A stretch of DNA of 64,000 bases, from NCBI RefSeq assembly GCF_900112975.1, contig NZ_FONQ01000004.1:124001-188000 (forward strand), in the 5' to 3' direction. Position 1 is the stretch's first letter, and each line of letters opens with the position of its first letter. The stretch comes from Flavobacterium xueshanense. Lineage in GTDB: Bacteria; Bacteroidota; Bacteroidia; Flavobacteriales; Flavobacteriaceae. Made by a program: the position numbers and the translations under genes. This document shows, piece after piece, positions 36,132 to 44,802 of the stretch. The notes beneath the pieces were generated by a model, which was not told where the DNA came from, ran no database searches, and saw nothing but the letters and a program-made list of their open reading frames with translations.

Positions 36132-37559
36132 ATGAACAAAACTGCTCAATCAGTATGGGAAAACTGTTTGTCTTTCATAAAAGACAACATTCAAGACCAA
36201 GCGTACAAAACTTGGTTCGAACCAATCAAATCAGTTGAACTTACCGATAACGCATTATATATTCAAGTTCCTAGCAAATTTTTCTATGAATGGTTAGAAG
36301 AGCACTATGTAAAATTACTAAAAGTGGCCCTGACCAAAGAACTTGGAAAAAACGCAAAGTTACTTTATAAAATCAGAATGGAGAACACTTATGGCAATAA
36401 ACAACCGTTTACGGAGCAGTTGCCAAGCGCGAACAGAGTTCCTATGAAGCCACAAGAAGTTGATGCTCCATTTAAAAACTTAAACCCGGAATTAAAAAAT
36501 CCATTTGTAATCCCCGGCATTCGAAATTTAAAAATCGAATCCCAACTAAATGCAAATTACAGTTTTGATAATTTTTTGGAAGGAGATTCCAATAGATTAG
36601 CACGTTCTGCAGGTATGGCTGTTGCCAATAAACCGGGTGGAACCTCATTTAATCCTTTGTTGATTTTTGGAGGAGTTGGTCTTGGAAAAACACACTTGGC
36701 ACATGCTATTGGTGTAGAAATAAAAGACAAATACCCTGAAAAAACTGTTTTATACATTTCAGCAGAAATTTTTACACAACAATATATCGACTCGGTCAAG
36801 AAAAACAACCGAAATGATTTCATCCATTTCTATCAATTAATTGATGTTTTAATTATTGATGATGTACAGTTCCTTTCCGGTAAATCAGGAACTCAGGATG
36901 TATTTTTCCATATATTTAATTACTTACATCAAAACGGCAAACAAGTGATCTTGACTTCGGATAAGGCGCCTGTTGACATGCAAGATATTGAGCAACGTTT
37001 ACTTTCCCGTTTCAAATGGGGATTATCTGCGGAATTGCACCAACCGGATTATGAAACCAGAATTTCAATCCTGAAAAACATATTGTATAGAGACGGTGTA
37101 GAAATTCCTGAAGAAATCATCGAATATGTTGCCCGCAATATAAAATCGAATGTTAGAGAATTAGAAGGAGCTATCATTTCCTTAATTGCACAATCATCTT
37201 TCAATAAAAAAGAAGTTACGCTAGAGCTTGCGAAAAGTGTTGTTGAAAAATTTGTAAAAAATGTAAAAAGAGAAATTTCGATTGATTACATTCAAAAAAT
37301 CGTTTCGGATTATTTCCAATTAGACTTAGAAACCTTGCAATCCAAAACAAGAAAAAGACACGTGGTTCAAGCCAGACAATTAGCCATGTTTTTCGCCAAG
37401 AAATTTACGAAAGCTTCTTTAGCGAATATTGGTTCCCAAATTGGAGATCGCGATCACGCAACTGTGTTACACGCTTGTAAAACCGTTGACAATTTAGTGG
37501 CTACCGACAAACAATTCAAAAAATTTGTGGAAGATATCAATAAAAAATTAACGTTGTAA
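36132..37559 (+). CDS. dnaA: Chromosomal replication initiator DnaA
   Basis: Origin-binding AAA+ initiator, 475 residues. Domain I occupies about 1-75, a linker 76-140, AAA+ domain III has Walker A GGVGLGKTH (about 178-186) and Walker B VLIIDDVQFL (about 240), and domain IV HTH has the DnaA signature RDHATVLHACKTVDN. The 184-base AT-rich region upstream has one weak DnaA-box-like TTATCCCGA but no cluster, so I do not call an origin. Stop and the phosphatase ATG are 7 bases apart. Confidence 0.97.
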   Translation: MNKTAQSVWENCLSFIKDNIQDQAYKTWFEPIKSVELTDNALYIQVPSKFFYEWLEEHYVKLLKVALTKELGKNAKLLYKIRMENTYGNKQPFTEQLPSANRVPMKPQEVDAPFKNLNPELKNPFVIPGIRNLKIESQLNANYSFDNFLEGDSNRLARSAGMAVANKPGGTSFNPLLIFGGVGLGKTHLAHAIGVEIKDKYPEKTVLYISAEIFTQQYIDSVKKNNRNDFIHFYQLIDVLIIDDVQFLSGKSGTQDVFFHIFNYLHQNGKQVILTSDKAPVDMQDIEQRLLSRFKWGLSAELHQPDYETRISILKNILYRDGVEIPEEIIEYVARNIKSNVRELEGAIISLIAQSSFNKKEVTLELAKSVVEKFVKNVKREISIDYIQKIVSDYFQLDLETLQSKTRKRHVVQARQLAMFFAKKFTKASLANIGSQIGDRDHATVLHACKTVDNLVATDKQFKKFVEDINKKLTL

Positions 37560-37566
37560 ACGCATC

Positions 37567-38034
37567 ATGTCCGTAAAAATTTTAATGGTTTGTTTAGGAA
37601 ATATTTGCCGTTCCCCACTGGCCGAAGGGATTTTGGCTGCAAAGCTTCCTAAAGATAAATTTACAGTTGATTCTGCAGGAACCGGCTCTTGGCACATTGG
37701 CCATACGCCAGACGATCGCTCTATTGCTGTTGCAAAAAAAAATAAAGTAAACATTTCTCATCAAAAAGGACGACAATTCAGCGCAACTGATTTTGATGCC
37801 TTTGATTACATCTACGTGATGGATAATTCCAATTACAAAAATGTAACTGCACTTGCCCAAAACCAGAATCAAGTAGAAAAAGTCCAGCTAATTTTGAATG
37901 AATTGTTTCCAAATGAAAATGTAGATGTTCCAGATCCTTATTTTGGTTTACCAAATGGATTCGAAATTGTTTACAAAATGCTCGATGAAGTGTGTGATGA
38001 AATTGCTAAAAAGCTACTAGAGAAACACCAGTAA
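37567..38034 (+). CDS. Low-molecular-weight protein-tyrosine phosphatase
   Basis: 155 residues. The CX5R active site is C9LGNICR15 with following SP, and the general acid Asp lies in VDVPDPYFG. Seven bases after dnaA, so cotranscribed. Target proteins are unknown; in some bacteria such enzymes regulate capsule or stress kinases. Confidence 0.93.
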   Translation: MSVKILMVCLGNICRSPLAEGILAAKLPKDKFTVDSAGTGSWHIGHTPDDRSIAVAKKNKVNISHQKGRQFSATDFDAFDYIYVMDNSNYKNVTALAQNQNQVEKVQLILNELFPNENVDVPDPYFGLPNGFEIVYKMLDEVCDEIAKKLLEKHQ

Positions 38035-38136
38035 TTTTTTCTGTGAAAAATACAGTAAGCTCATTGATAAATTACGCACCTACTTAACAATAAAAACCCA
38101 TACGAATACTTCATTTTAGAAACATAAATCACACTT

Positions 38137-38859
38137 ATGGAATCAAACTCTGTTTTAGGAAAACTCTATCTAATCCCTACCACAATGGGCGATTGCGACC
38201 CTATGGATGTTTTGCCGCAAACAATAAAAAGAAGTATTGATCTCATTGATTATTATATTGTTGAAAACGACAAAACAGCTCGTAAATCCATCAAAGAAGT
38301 AAATCCTGAGAAGAAACAATCCGAGTTAAAACTTTTTGTTTTGAACAAGCACACTGAAACTAAAGAACATTTAGACTTCATAAAACCTTTACTGGAAGGC
38401 CACAACATGGGTTTAATGAGCGAAGCTGGATGTCCCGGCGTTGCGGATCCCGGAGCAGTAATTGTAAAATTAGCTCACGAAAAAGGAATTCAGGTTATTC
38501 CTTTGGTAGGCCCTTCCTCCATCCTTTTGGCCATGATGGCATCAGGAATGAATGGTCAAAGTTTTACCTTTCACGGTTATTTACCTATCGAAAAAGACGA
38601 AAAGAAAGCCAGTTTTAAAACCTTAGAAAGAGTCTCTTTTGAAAAAAATCAGTCTCAGATTTTTATTGAAACGCCGTACCGCAATAACAAATTACTGGAA
38701 GATTTGGTACAAACGCTGCATCCTGAAACACATTTATGCATTGCTACGGATATCACTTTGCCAACAGAATATATCAAAACAAAAAAAATTGCGGCTTGGA
38801 AAAAAGAGACAATCGATTTACACAAACGCCCAACCATTTTTATTATCCATAAAATGTAA
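38137..38859 (+). CDS. SAM-dependent methyltransferase, tetrapyrrole-methylase fold (RsmI-like)
   Basis: 240 residues. It starts KLYLIPTTMGD, then has MSEAGCPGVADPG (a RsmI hallmark), PLVGPSSILLAMMASGMNG and a short C-terminal end. RsmI 2'-O-methylates 16S C1402, but this protein lacks the RsmI C-terminal domain and the family in Bacteroidota is annotated only as a methyltransferase. Position after dnaA and the LMW phosphatase is typical of Flavobacteriaceae. Confidence 0.88.
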   Translation: MESNSVLGKLYLIPTTMGDCDPMDVLPQTIKRSIDLIDYYIVENDKTARKSIKEVNPEKKQSELKLFVLNKHTETKEHLDFIKPLLEGHNMGLMSEAGCPGVADPGAVIVKLAHEKGIQVIPLVGPSSILLAMMASGMNGQSFTFHGYLPIEKDEKKASFKTLERVSFEKNQSQIFIETPYRNNKLLEDLVQTLHPETHLCIATDITLPTEYIKTKKIAAWKKETIDLHKRPTIFIIHKM

Positions 38860-38931
38860 TTTTATAACTACATTTAAATTAATTTAATATATTTACTTTA
38901 TCAAATTAGCCAAGCAATTAAACCAATTAAA

Positions 38932-39069
38932 ATGAAAGTAAATAAAAGAGACCTTAAAATATTTGCACTGGGAATTTTCAGCCTTTTTATATTCCAATCC
39001 ATCTATGATTGGAAACAAATTAAAAAAGATATAATTAGCGGCTGGAATGCAGGCTATCGCGCTGAATAA
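38932..39069 (+). CDS. Small membrane protein of unknown function (45 residues)
   Basis: An ATG-initiated ORF encoding a basic start (MKVNKRDLK), one hydrophobic helix (IFALGIFSLFIFQSIYDW) and a C-terminal KKDIISGWNAGYRAE. Charge pattern, single helix and clean stop make it protein-like. No homologous family was recognised by eye. The remaining 39070-39355 has no gene I can support, only AT-rich promoter-like DNA. Confidence 0.55.
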   Translation: MKVNKRDLKIFALGIFSLFIFQSIYDWKQIKKDIISGWNAGYRAE

Positions 39070-39355
39070 TAATTTCCATTCAAAAAGTTGTTTTAAACTA
39101 AAAGAAGAAAAAAACACTTTTTTATCCGATTAAAAATTATAGCATACCACTAACACGTTAGTTTAGTATTCTGAACAATTACAATTCTGTTTACCATTAA
39201 AAGTAATTTCAATTGAAGAATAAAAAAACTTAATCATTAGTTTTTTTATAAAAAACGCGCTACTAATCTCAAGTAACTGGCTAAAAACTACACTAATATT
39301 CATTAAATCCAATTATAAAAAGCTATTTTTATAATAGATTTAATGAATATTTTTT

Positions 39356-40483
39356 ATGAGTAAACTTCCAAATATCAGCACGAGTATTTTTACGGTTATG
39401 TCTAAAATGGCAGCTCAATATAATGCGATCAATCTTTCGCAAGGTTTTCCAAACTTTCCCGTTGACGAAAGATTAACTGATATTGTTGCTAAACTGGCAA
39501 AAGAAATCGTGCATCAATATACACCAATGTCAGGCTATCCATCGTTATTATTAAAAATAGCAGCATTAATCAATACTTCCTATGGAAGAACTGTTCAGCC
39601 TGAAACGGAATTGCTAGTTACCGCCGGAGCGACACAAGCCATTTTCACTACCATAACAGCTTTGGTAAAAAACAGTGACGAAGTGATTATCTTAGATCCA
39701 AGTTATGATTGCTATGAAGCGCCCGTATTATTATGCAACGCAAATCCGGTTCGAGTGGCGCTGAACGATGATTATACTCCAAATTGGGAAATCATCGAAA
39801 AAGCGTGTACGTCAAAAACCAAAATGATTATCATTAATAATCCGCACAATCCAACGGGGAAAATTTTAACGGAATCAGATTTTGAATCATTGGAAATCCT
39901 GTTGGAAAAATATCCTGATATTATACTTCTTTCTGATGAAGTGTATGAATATATCACTTTTGAAGAAAAACATATTTCAGCTCATACGCGGAAGAAGCTA
40001 TTAAATCGTTGTGTAATGGTTTCCTCTTTTGGAAAATCATTTCATGTTACAGGTTGGAAAATTGGTTATTTAGCAGCGCCGGAATATTTGATGAAAGAAA
40101 TCAAAAAAGTACATCAGTTTTTAGTTTTTAGTGTAAATAGCATTTGTCAAATTGCTATTAGTGAGTATTTAGATATTGTTTCGATAGTTGAAATCGGAAA
40201 ATTATATCAGGAAAAAAGGGATTACTTTAGACAATTGTTAAAAGACAGTAGCTTTAAACTTATGCCTTGCGAGGGAACTTATTTTCAGGTGGTTTCGTAT
40301 GTAGCTATTTCAAATGAGAACGATGTTGATTTTTGTAAGCGCCTTATTGTAGAACATGGAGTTGCTGCTATTCCTATTTCTACTTTTTATGCCGATGGAA
40401 AAGACCTAAAACTAATTCGTTTCTGTTTTGCCAAAGACAATGCAACGCTGGAAGAAGCCGCTAAAAGATTGTGTGCGATTTAA
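39356..40483 (+). CDS. PLP-dependent methionine/kynurenine aminotransferase (YbdL-like)
   Basis: Class I/II aminotransferase of 375 residues. It starts NISTSIFTVMSKMA and NLSQGFPNFP (substrate-binding). PHNPTG, the aspartate of LLSDEVYEYI, and catalytic Lys in SSFGKSFHVTGWKIGY follow. The N-terminal LSQGFPNF is typical of methionine aminotransferases of the methionine salvage branch, but kynurenine aminotransferases share it. No operon partners. Confidence 0.9.
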   Translation: MSKLPNISTSIFTVMSKMAAQYNAINLSQGFPNFPVDERLTDIVAKLAKEIVHQYTPMSGYPSLLLKIAALINTSYGRTVQPETELLVTAGATQAIFTTITALVKNSDEVIILDPSYDCYEAPVLLCNANPVRVALNDDYTPNWEIIEKACTSKTKMIIINNPHNPTGKILTESDFESLEILLEKYPDIILLSDEVYEYITFEEKHISAHTRKKLLNRCVMVSSFGKSFHVTGWKIGYLAAPEYLMKEIKKVHQFLVFSVNSICQIAISEYLDIVSIVEIGKLYQEKRDYFRQLLKDSSFKLMPCEGTYFQVVSYVAISNENDVDFCKRLIVEHGVAAIPISTFYADGKDLKLIRFCFAKDNATLEEAAKRLCAI

Positions 40484-40562
40484 AATCGTTTATGAAATTT
40501 ATTTTTATTATGCATGCATACTATTTAATTTATTATATTTACAATAAAAAAATATCAAAAAT

Positions 40563-41444
40563 ATGAGTTACACAGATAAAATGTTACGCGACGACGCTTT
40601 AAAAGGCAAAGTAATTGTTGTAACCGGAGGCGGAAGCGGTTTAGGAAAAGCGATGACTAAATATTTCCTGGAATTGGGTGCGCAAGTTGCCATCACTTCC
40701 AGAGATTTAGAAAAACTAAAAAATACCGCTGCAGAACTGGAAACGGAAACAGGCGGAACTTGTCTTCCAATTCAATGTGATGTGCGTCATTACGAAGAGG
40801 TTGAAAATATGTTACAAGAAGTTTTGAAAGCCTTTGGCAAAGTAGATGTTTTACTGAATAATGCTGCCGGAAATTTCATTTCTCCAACTGAAAGATTATC
40901 TGCGAATGCTTTTGATACAGTAATTGATATAGTTTTAAAAGGGACCAAAAACTGCACCCTTGCTTTTGGAAAACATTGGATTGACACTAAACAAAAATCA
41001 TCTACCATCTTAAATATCGTTACGACTTACGCTTGGACAGGTTCTGCTTATGTAGTGCCTAGCGCAACTGCAAAAGCTGGAGTTTTGGCCATGACACGAA
41101 GTCTTGCGGTAGAATGGGCAAAATACGGAATTCGTTCTAATGCAATTGCTCCGGGACCATTCCCTACTAAAGGCGCATGGGACAGATTATTACCAGGTGA
41201 TTTGGCAGAAAAATTTGATATGGCAAAAAAAGTGCCATTAAAACGCGTAGGAGATCATCAGGAATTAGCAAATTTAGCGGCGTATTTAGTTTCTGATTTT
41301 TCAGCTTATGTAAACGGTGAAGTGGTTGTTATTGATGGAGGCGAATGGCTGAAAGGAGCCGGACAATTTAATATTCTGGAAGCAATTCCCGAAGAACTTT
41401 GGGATCAGTTGGAAATGATGATCAAAGCAAAGAAAAACAAATAA
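40563..41444 (+). CDS. 2,4-dienoyl-CoA reductase-like SDR
   Basis: 293-residue SDR. TGGGSGLGKAM is the cofactor-binding site. The active site resembles mammalian DECR1: Tyr in TTYAWTG and, 15 residues later, Lys in VVPSATAKAG, instead of the classical YxxxK. The C-terminal NGEVVVIDGGEWLKGAG matches DECR-type enzymes. These reduce 2,4-dienoyl-CoA during unsaturated fatty-acid beta-oxidation. It is separated by 79 bases from the aminotransferase. Confidence 0.88.
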   Translation: MSYTDKMLRDDALKGKVIVVTGGGSGLGKAMTKYFLELGAQVAITSRDLEKLKNTAAELETETGGTCLPIQCDVRHYEEVENMLQEVLKAFGKVDVLLNNAAGNFISPTERLSANAFDTVIDIVLKGTKNCTLAFGKHWIDTKQKSSTILNIVTTYAWTGSAYVVPSATAKAGVLAMTRSLAVEWAKYGIRSNAIAPGPFPTKGAWDRLLPGDLAEKFDMAKKVPLKRVGDHQELANLAAYLVSDFSAYVNGEVVVIDGGEWLKGAGQFNILEAIPEELWDQLEMMIKAKKNK

Positions 41445-41456
41445 TAGTTGATATAA

Positions 41457-41530
41457 AATAAACCATTAAGAAATAAAGAAAAATTAAGAATTGACGCTTA
41501 ATAAACCTTTATTTCTTAATGGTTTAATTT
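41457..41530. terminator. Bidirectional terminator, palindromic repeat family C, copy 2
   Basis: Outer stem AACCATTAAGAAATAAAG/CTTTATTTCTTAATGGTT (41461-41478 with 41507-41524) and inner stem ATTAAG/CTTAAT around AATTGACG. Same two-stem design and similar sequence as 18320-18392, again between convergent genes. Confidence 0.8.
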
Positions 41531-41835
41531 TTATTATTTTCCAAAGCTAGTAAAATTTCACTTTTCAGCAAGCCGCTTCCACCGCCATAATGCTGAACAA
41601 TAACTATATTTGGATTTTGTTTTTTAAAAAAATCGCATAATTCAACTTCGCTTTCTTCCTGAATTCCGGAACCCAATAATACAATTGAAAAATTTTTATT
41701 CCGAAAAACTTCCTTCGCTTCTTCATCTTTCATAACGCCTACTCCATTCCAATTTTCATTTGCATTTATTAATCGAATTACAGTTTCTAGAATTTCAAAA
41801 TGTCCTCCTATGTATAAAATATTTATGGTTTTCAT
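41524..41835 (-). CDS. Hypothetical protein with receiver-like fold
   Basis: 103 residues from ATG 41835 (MKTINILYIGGHFEIL). An upstream ATG at 41865 adds ten hydrophobic residues and seems less likely. Alternating strands and helices resemble a receiver-like fold (ILYIGGH, FSIVLLGSG, NIVIVQHYGGG), but the phospho-acceptor Asp is replaced by LLGSG. It therefore cannot act as a standard response regulator. It is 70 bases from the YceI gene. Function unknown. Confidence 0.6.
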   Translation of the reverse strand: MKTINILYIGGHFEILETVIRLINANENWNGVGVMKDEEAKEVFRNKNFSIVLLGSGIQEESEVELCDFFKKQNPNIVIVQHYGGGSGLLKSEILLALENNKN

Positions 41836-41905
41836 CATTCCATTTTTGAAAAACACAAACCTCAAAAAGAATAGTATTTTGAGATTTGTGTTTGTTTACT
41901 TTAAA

Positions 41906-42436
41906 TTATTGTTGCAAAAACTGCAATTCGATATTCAAACGTACTTCTTCGCTTACTAAAACACCGCCAGTTTCAAGAGCGGAATTCCAATTTAATCCCC
42001 AATCTTTTCTGTTGATTTTTCCTTCTAATGAAAATGCCATTTTAGTATTTCCCCATGGATCTTTCATTAATCCGCCATATTCTGCCGCTAAATTTATTGA
42101 TTTAGTAACACCGTGTAAGGTTAAATCCCCAACTAATTCATATTCACCTTCATTAATTTTGGTGAAAGAAGTAGCACTGAATTTAATTTCTGGAAACTGT
42201 GCAGCATCAAAAAAATCTGGACTCAATAAATGCGTATCTCTGTCTGCATTTCCTGTTGTAATAGAATCGATTGCGCCAGTAAATTCTATTTTTGAGTTTT
42301 CAAAATCGTTATTTTCTGATTCAATCGTTGCATCAAATTTTGAAAATTTACCTGAAACATTAGTGAACATCATGTGTTTCACTTTAAACCCAATTTCTGA
42401 ATGTGTTGGGTCAGTTACCCATTTTGTTGTTGACAT
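41906..42436 (-). CDS. YceI-family protein
   Basis: 176 residues of the lipocalin-like YceI barrel, starting TTKWVTDPTHSEIGFKVKHM. The family binds isoprenoid-type lipids. Most characterised members are periplasmic with a signal peptide; none is visible here, so this copy is probably cytoplasmic. It follows the pirin gene on the same strand. Confidence 0.9.
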   Translation of the reverse strand: MSTTKWVTDPTHSEIGFKVKHMMFTNVSGKFSKFDATIESENNDFENSKIEFTGAIDSITTGNADRDTHLLSPDFFDAAQFPEIKFSATSFTKINEGEYELVGDLTLHGVTKSINLAAEYGGLMKDPWGNTKMAFSLEGKINRKDWGLNWNSALETGGVLVSEEVRLNIELQFLQQ

Positions 42437-42480
42437 AGTAGTACTATTTATTTGGTTATTTCTATTATTTATTTATTCAT

Positions 42481-43239
42481 TTACAATTGCATTGGTATTT
42501 CCATTAATAAGATTTCGGCATTAGCTGAATTAGCAGTGATTTCAATCAAATTAGTATCCCTAATCCCTAATCCGTCACGTTCATTTAACTCGATGTTTCC
42601 TATCGTGAAATCCCCTTTTAAAATAAAAGCATATATTCCGTTTCCCGGTTTTTTCAACTCATACGAAGCAGAAAAATCGTTATCAAACTTCCCAATATGA
42701 AACCAAGCATCCTGATGAATCCAAACTCCTTCATCTTCTGGATTTGGCGATAAAATTTGCTGTAATTTATTGTGACGATCCTTCAAGTCCAAAGTAACTT
42801 GATCATAACGGGGCGCTACATTTTTTTTATTTGGGTAAATCCAAATCTGTAAAAACTTAACCAACTGGTCTTTGTTCTTATTGTATTCGCTGTGAAAAAT
42901 TCCGGTACCGGCGCTCATCGCTTGAATATCCCCTTCTTTAATTATGGTAGTATTTCCCATACTGTCTTGGTGTTCTAAATCACCTTCAAGGGGAATGGAA
43001 ATAATTTCCATATTGTCATGCGGATGTTTCCCAAAACCCATTCCCTGACTAACCCTGTCATCATTGAGAACGCGCAATACTCCAAAATTCATTCGCTCTC
43101 GGTTTTGGTAATTCGCAAAACTAAACGTATGATACGATTCTAACCAACCATGATTGGCATGACCGCGCGTATGTGCCTTGTGTAAAACATGTTGTTTAAT
43201 TGTCTCGTCTGTAATTTTATCTGTTTTTTCCATTGTCAT
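42481..43239 (-). CDS. Pirin-family cupin protein
   Basis: 252 residues from ATG 43239 (ATG 43233 also possible). Bicupin fold; the first cupin holds the metal motif GFGKHPHDNMEIIS and later GTGIFHSEYN (His, His, Glu, His ligands). Pirin-like proteins can act as quercetin 2,3-dioxygenases or as metal-dependent regulators. A near-consensus CAACTTTGC lies at 43258-43266 on the minus strand. It sits between a Crp-like regulator gene and yceI. Confidence 0.9.
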   Translation of the reverse strand: MTMEKTDKITDETIKQHVLHKAHTRGHANHGWLESYHTFSFANYQNRERMNFGVLRVLNDDRVSQGMGFGKHPHDNMEIISIPLEGDLEHQDSMGNTTIIKEGDIQAMSAGTGIFHSEYNKNKDQLVKFLQIWIYPNKKNVAPRYDQVTLDLKDRHNKLQQILSPNPEDEGVWIHQDAWFHIGKFDNDFSASYELKKPGNGIYAFILKGDFTIGNIELNERDGLGIRDTNLIEITANSANAEILLMEIPMQL

Positions 43240-43323
43240 GATCTTTAATAGTATGATGCAAAGTTGCGTCAAAATAAAAGCGCTGGCATTGAACTAGGAC
43301 AAGAAATGAAAAATAACAAGAAT

Positions 43324-43905
43324 TTAAAGTTTAGCGATTTTTGTCCTTACTTTACTTAAAAATTCGGCTGAAATACCTAGATAAGAAGCAATATAATGCT
43401 GGGCAACGCGCTGTGAAAGTGTGGGATAATGTTCGAGAAACTCTAAATATTTCTCGGTAGCAGTTTTAGAAATAGTATTAAATAAACGGTCTTGTGTAAC
43501 AGCCAAGCTCCGTTGCACCAGGATTCGGAAAGCGCGTTCAAACTTTGGTGCTTTACTGAATAATTCCTCTTTAGTTTCCGGACTAAACATAAAAAATTTG
43601 CAATCTTCTAATGTTTCGATATATACCCGACTTGGTTTATCTTCGTAATTACTAAAAGAAATATCGCTAATCCAAGCATTTTCAATCGCGAATTGTAGTA
43701 TAACTTCAAAACCATTGGCATCAATATAATATTTCCGCACACAACCTTTGATAACAAAAGCTTCAAAACTGCACATCTCGTCAATCTGAAGCATTATCGT
43801 TTTTTTTGGAACGGCTTTGTATTGCAATAATGAATCGAAAATTTCTAATTCATCTGCGTCAAAAGTGACATAGCGGCTAATATTTTTATTAATTTGGGAA
43901 TACAA
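43324..43905 (-). CDS. Crp/Fnr-family transcriptional regulator
   Basis: 193 residues. The N-terminal cyclic-nucleotide-binding-like barrel (about 15-125) lacks the usual cAMP-binding RxS consensus; the C-terminal helix-turn-helix (about 145-193) contains RVAQHYIASYLGISAEFLSKVR. It lies 85 bases upstream of pirin on the same strand and is likely its regulator; this is inference from position. Confidence 0.85.
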   Translation of the reverse strand: MYSQINKNISRYVTFDADELEIFDSLLQYKAVPKKTIMLQIDEMCSFEAFVIKGCVRKYYIDANGFEVILQFAIENAWISDISFSNYEDKPSRVYIETLEDCKFFMFSPETKEELFSKAPKFERAFRILVQRSLAVTQDRLFNTISKTATEKYLEFLEHYPTLSQRVAQHYIASYLGISAEFLSKVRTKIAKL

Positions 43906-44020
43906 TGTTTTAAAATTTAGAAAATAAAGATAGAAAAAATGTTAAATAACAACCACTAAATATATATATTAAATTAGCAATATTTCTTAAAAAAAGAAAA
44001 ACTGCTCCCGATAAAATTCC

Positions 44021-44028
44021 TATTTTTG
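44021..44028 (+). promoter_or_regulatory. -7 element (TATTTTTG) of udk
   Basis: Exact TAnnTTTG, giving a leader of about 22 bases to ATG 44056. Confidence 0.55.
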
Positions 44029-44055
44029 TTCAGATAAAAACATAACAAAAAAATT

Positions 44056-44664
44056 ATGCTCATTATAGGAATTGCAGGCGGTACTGGAAGCGGAAAAACA
44101 ACCGTTGTACATCAGATTATGAACGAATTACCGCAAACTGAAGTAGGTATTATTTCTCAAGACTCTTATTATAAAGAAAACCACGGACTTTCATTTGATG
44201 AAAGAGCATTGATTAATTTTGACCATCCGCGTGCCATTGATTTCGAGTTATTAGTGGCTCATCTCAAGGAATTAAAAGAAGGAAATAACATTCACCAACC
44301 TGTTTATTCATTTGTAACACATAACAGAACGGACGATACCGTTTTTACACATCCTCGAAAAGTTATGATTGTAGAGGGGATTTTAATCTTAGCAAATCCA
44401 GAATTAAGAGAGCTATTTGATGTAAAAATATACGTTCACGCCGATTCTGACGAGCGATTAATCCGACGGATGAAACGTGATATTACGGAACGTGGCCGAG
44501 ACATGAATGAAGTAATCAACAGGTACCAAACCACTTTGAAACCAATGCACGAACAGTTCATCGAACCAACCAAAGCATTTGCTGACATCATTATACCAAA
44601 CGACAAATACAACACCGTAGCCATTGATGTGGTTCGCGCAGTAATAAATCAAAAAATTCTGTAA
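44056..44664 (+). CDS. udk: Uridine kinase
   Basis: Phosphorylates uridine and cytidine in pyrimidine salvage. 202 residues with P-loop GGTGSGKTT (about 7-15), the QDSYYK substrate motif, NFDHPRAIDF and the RRMKRDITERGR lid. Length matches the family. The next gene lies 138 bases downstream, across repeat A copy 4. Confidence 0.95.
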   Translation: MLIIGIAGGTGSGKTTVVHQIMNELPQTEVGIISQDSYYKENHGLSFDERALINFDHPRAIDFELLVAHLKELKEGNNIHQPVYSFVTHNRTDDTVFTHPRKVMIVEGILILANPELRELFDVKIYVHADSDERLIRRMKRDITERGRDMNEVINRYQTTLKPMHEQFIEPTKAFADIIIPNDKYNTVAIDVVRAVINQKIL

Positions 44665-44694
44665 TTTAGTTATAATTTTAGTGGAATAATTATT

Positions 44695-44791
44695 AGGAGC
44701 TATTTCCCGCTTTCCGTTGCAATCTTTTAGTAGATGAATCTTCCTTCGTCATCATCACCTACTAAAAGGATTTCCACTGTAATCGGGGCTA
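44695..44791 (+). repeat. Dispersed repeat family A, copy 4
   Basis: Begins AGGAGCTATTTCCCGCT, continues CCGTTGCAATCTTTTAGTAG, an inverted repeat (CTTTTAGTAG/CTACTAAAAG), GGATTTCCACTGTAATC and GGGGCTA. It lies between udk and the DivIC-like gene and produces a spurious 23-codon N-terminal extension of the latter. Confidence 0.8.
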
Positions 44792-44802
44792 AAAAAAATA
44801 AA

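Noticed and set aside
39070..39355. Additional small gene between 39070 and 39355
   Set aside because: No frame longer than about 30 codons with good composition was seen on either strand.
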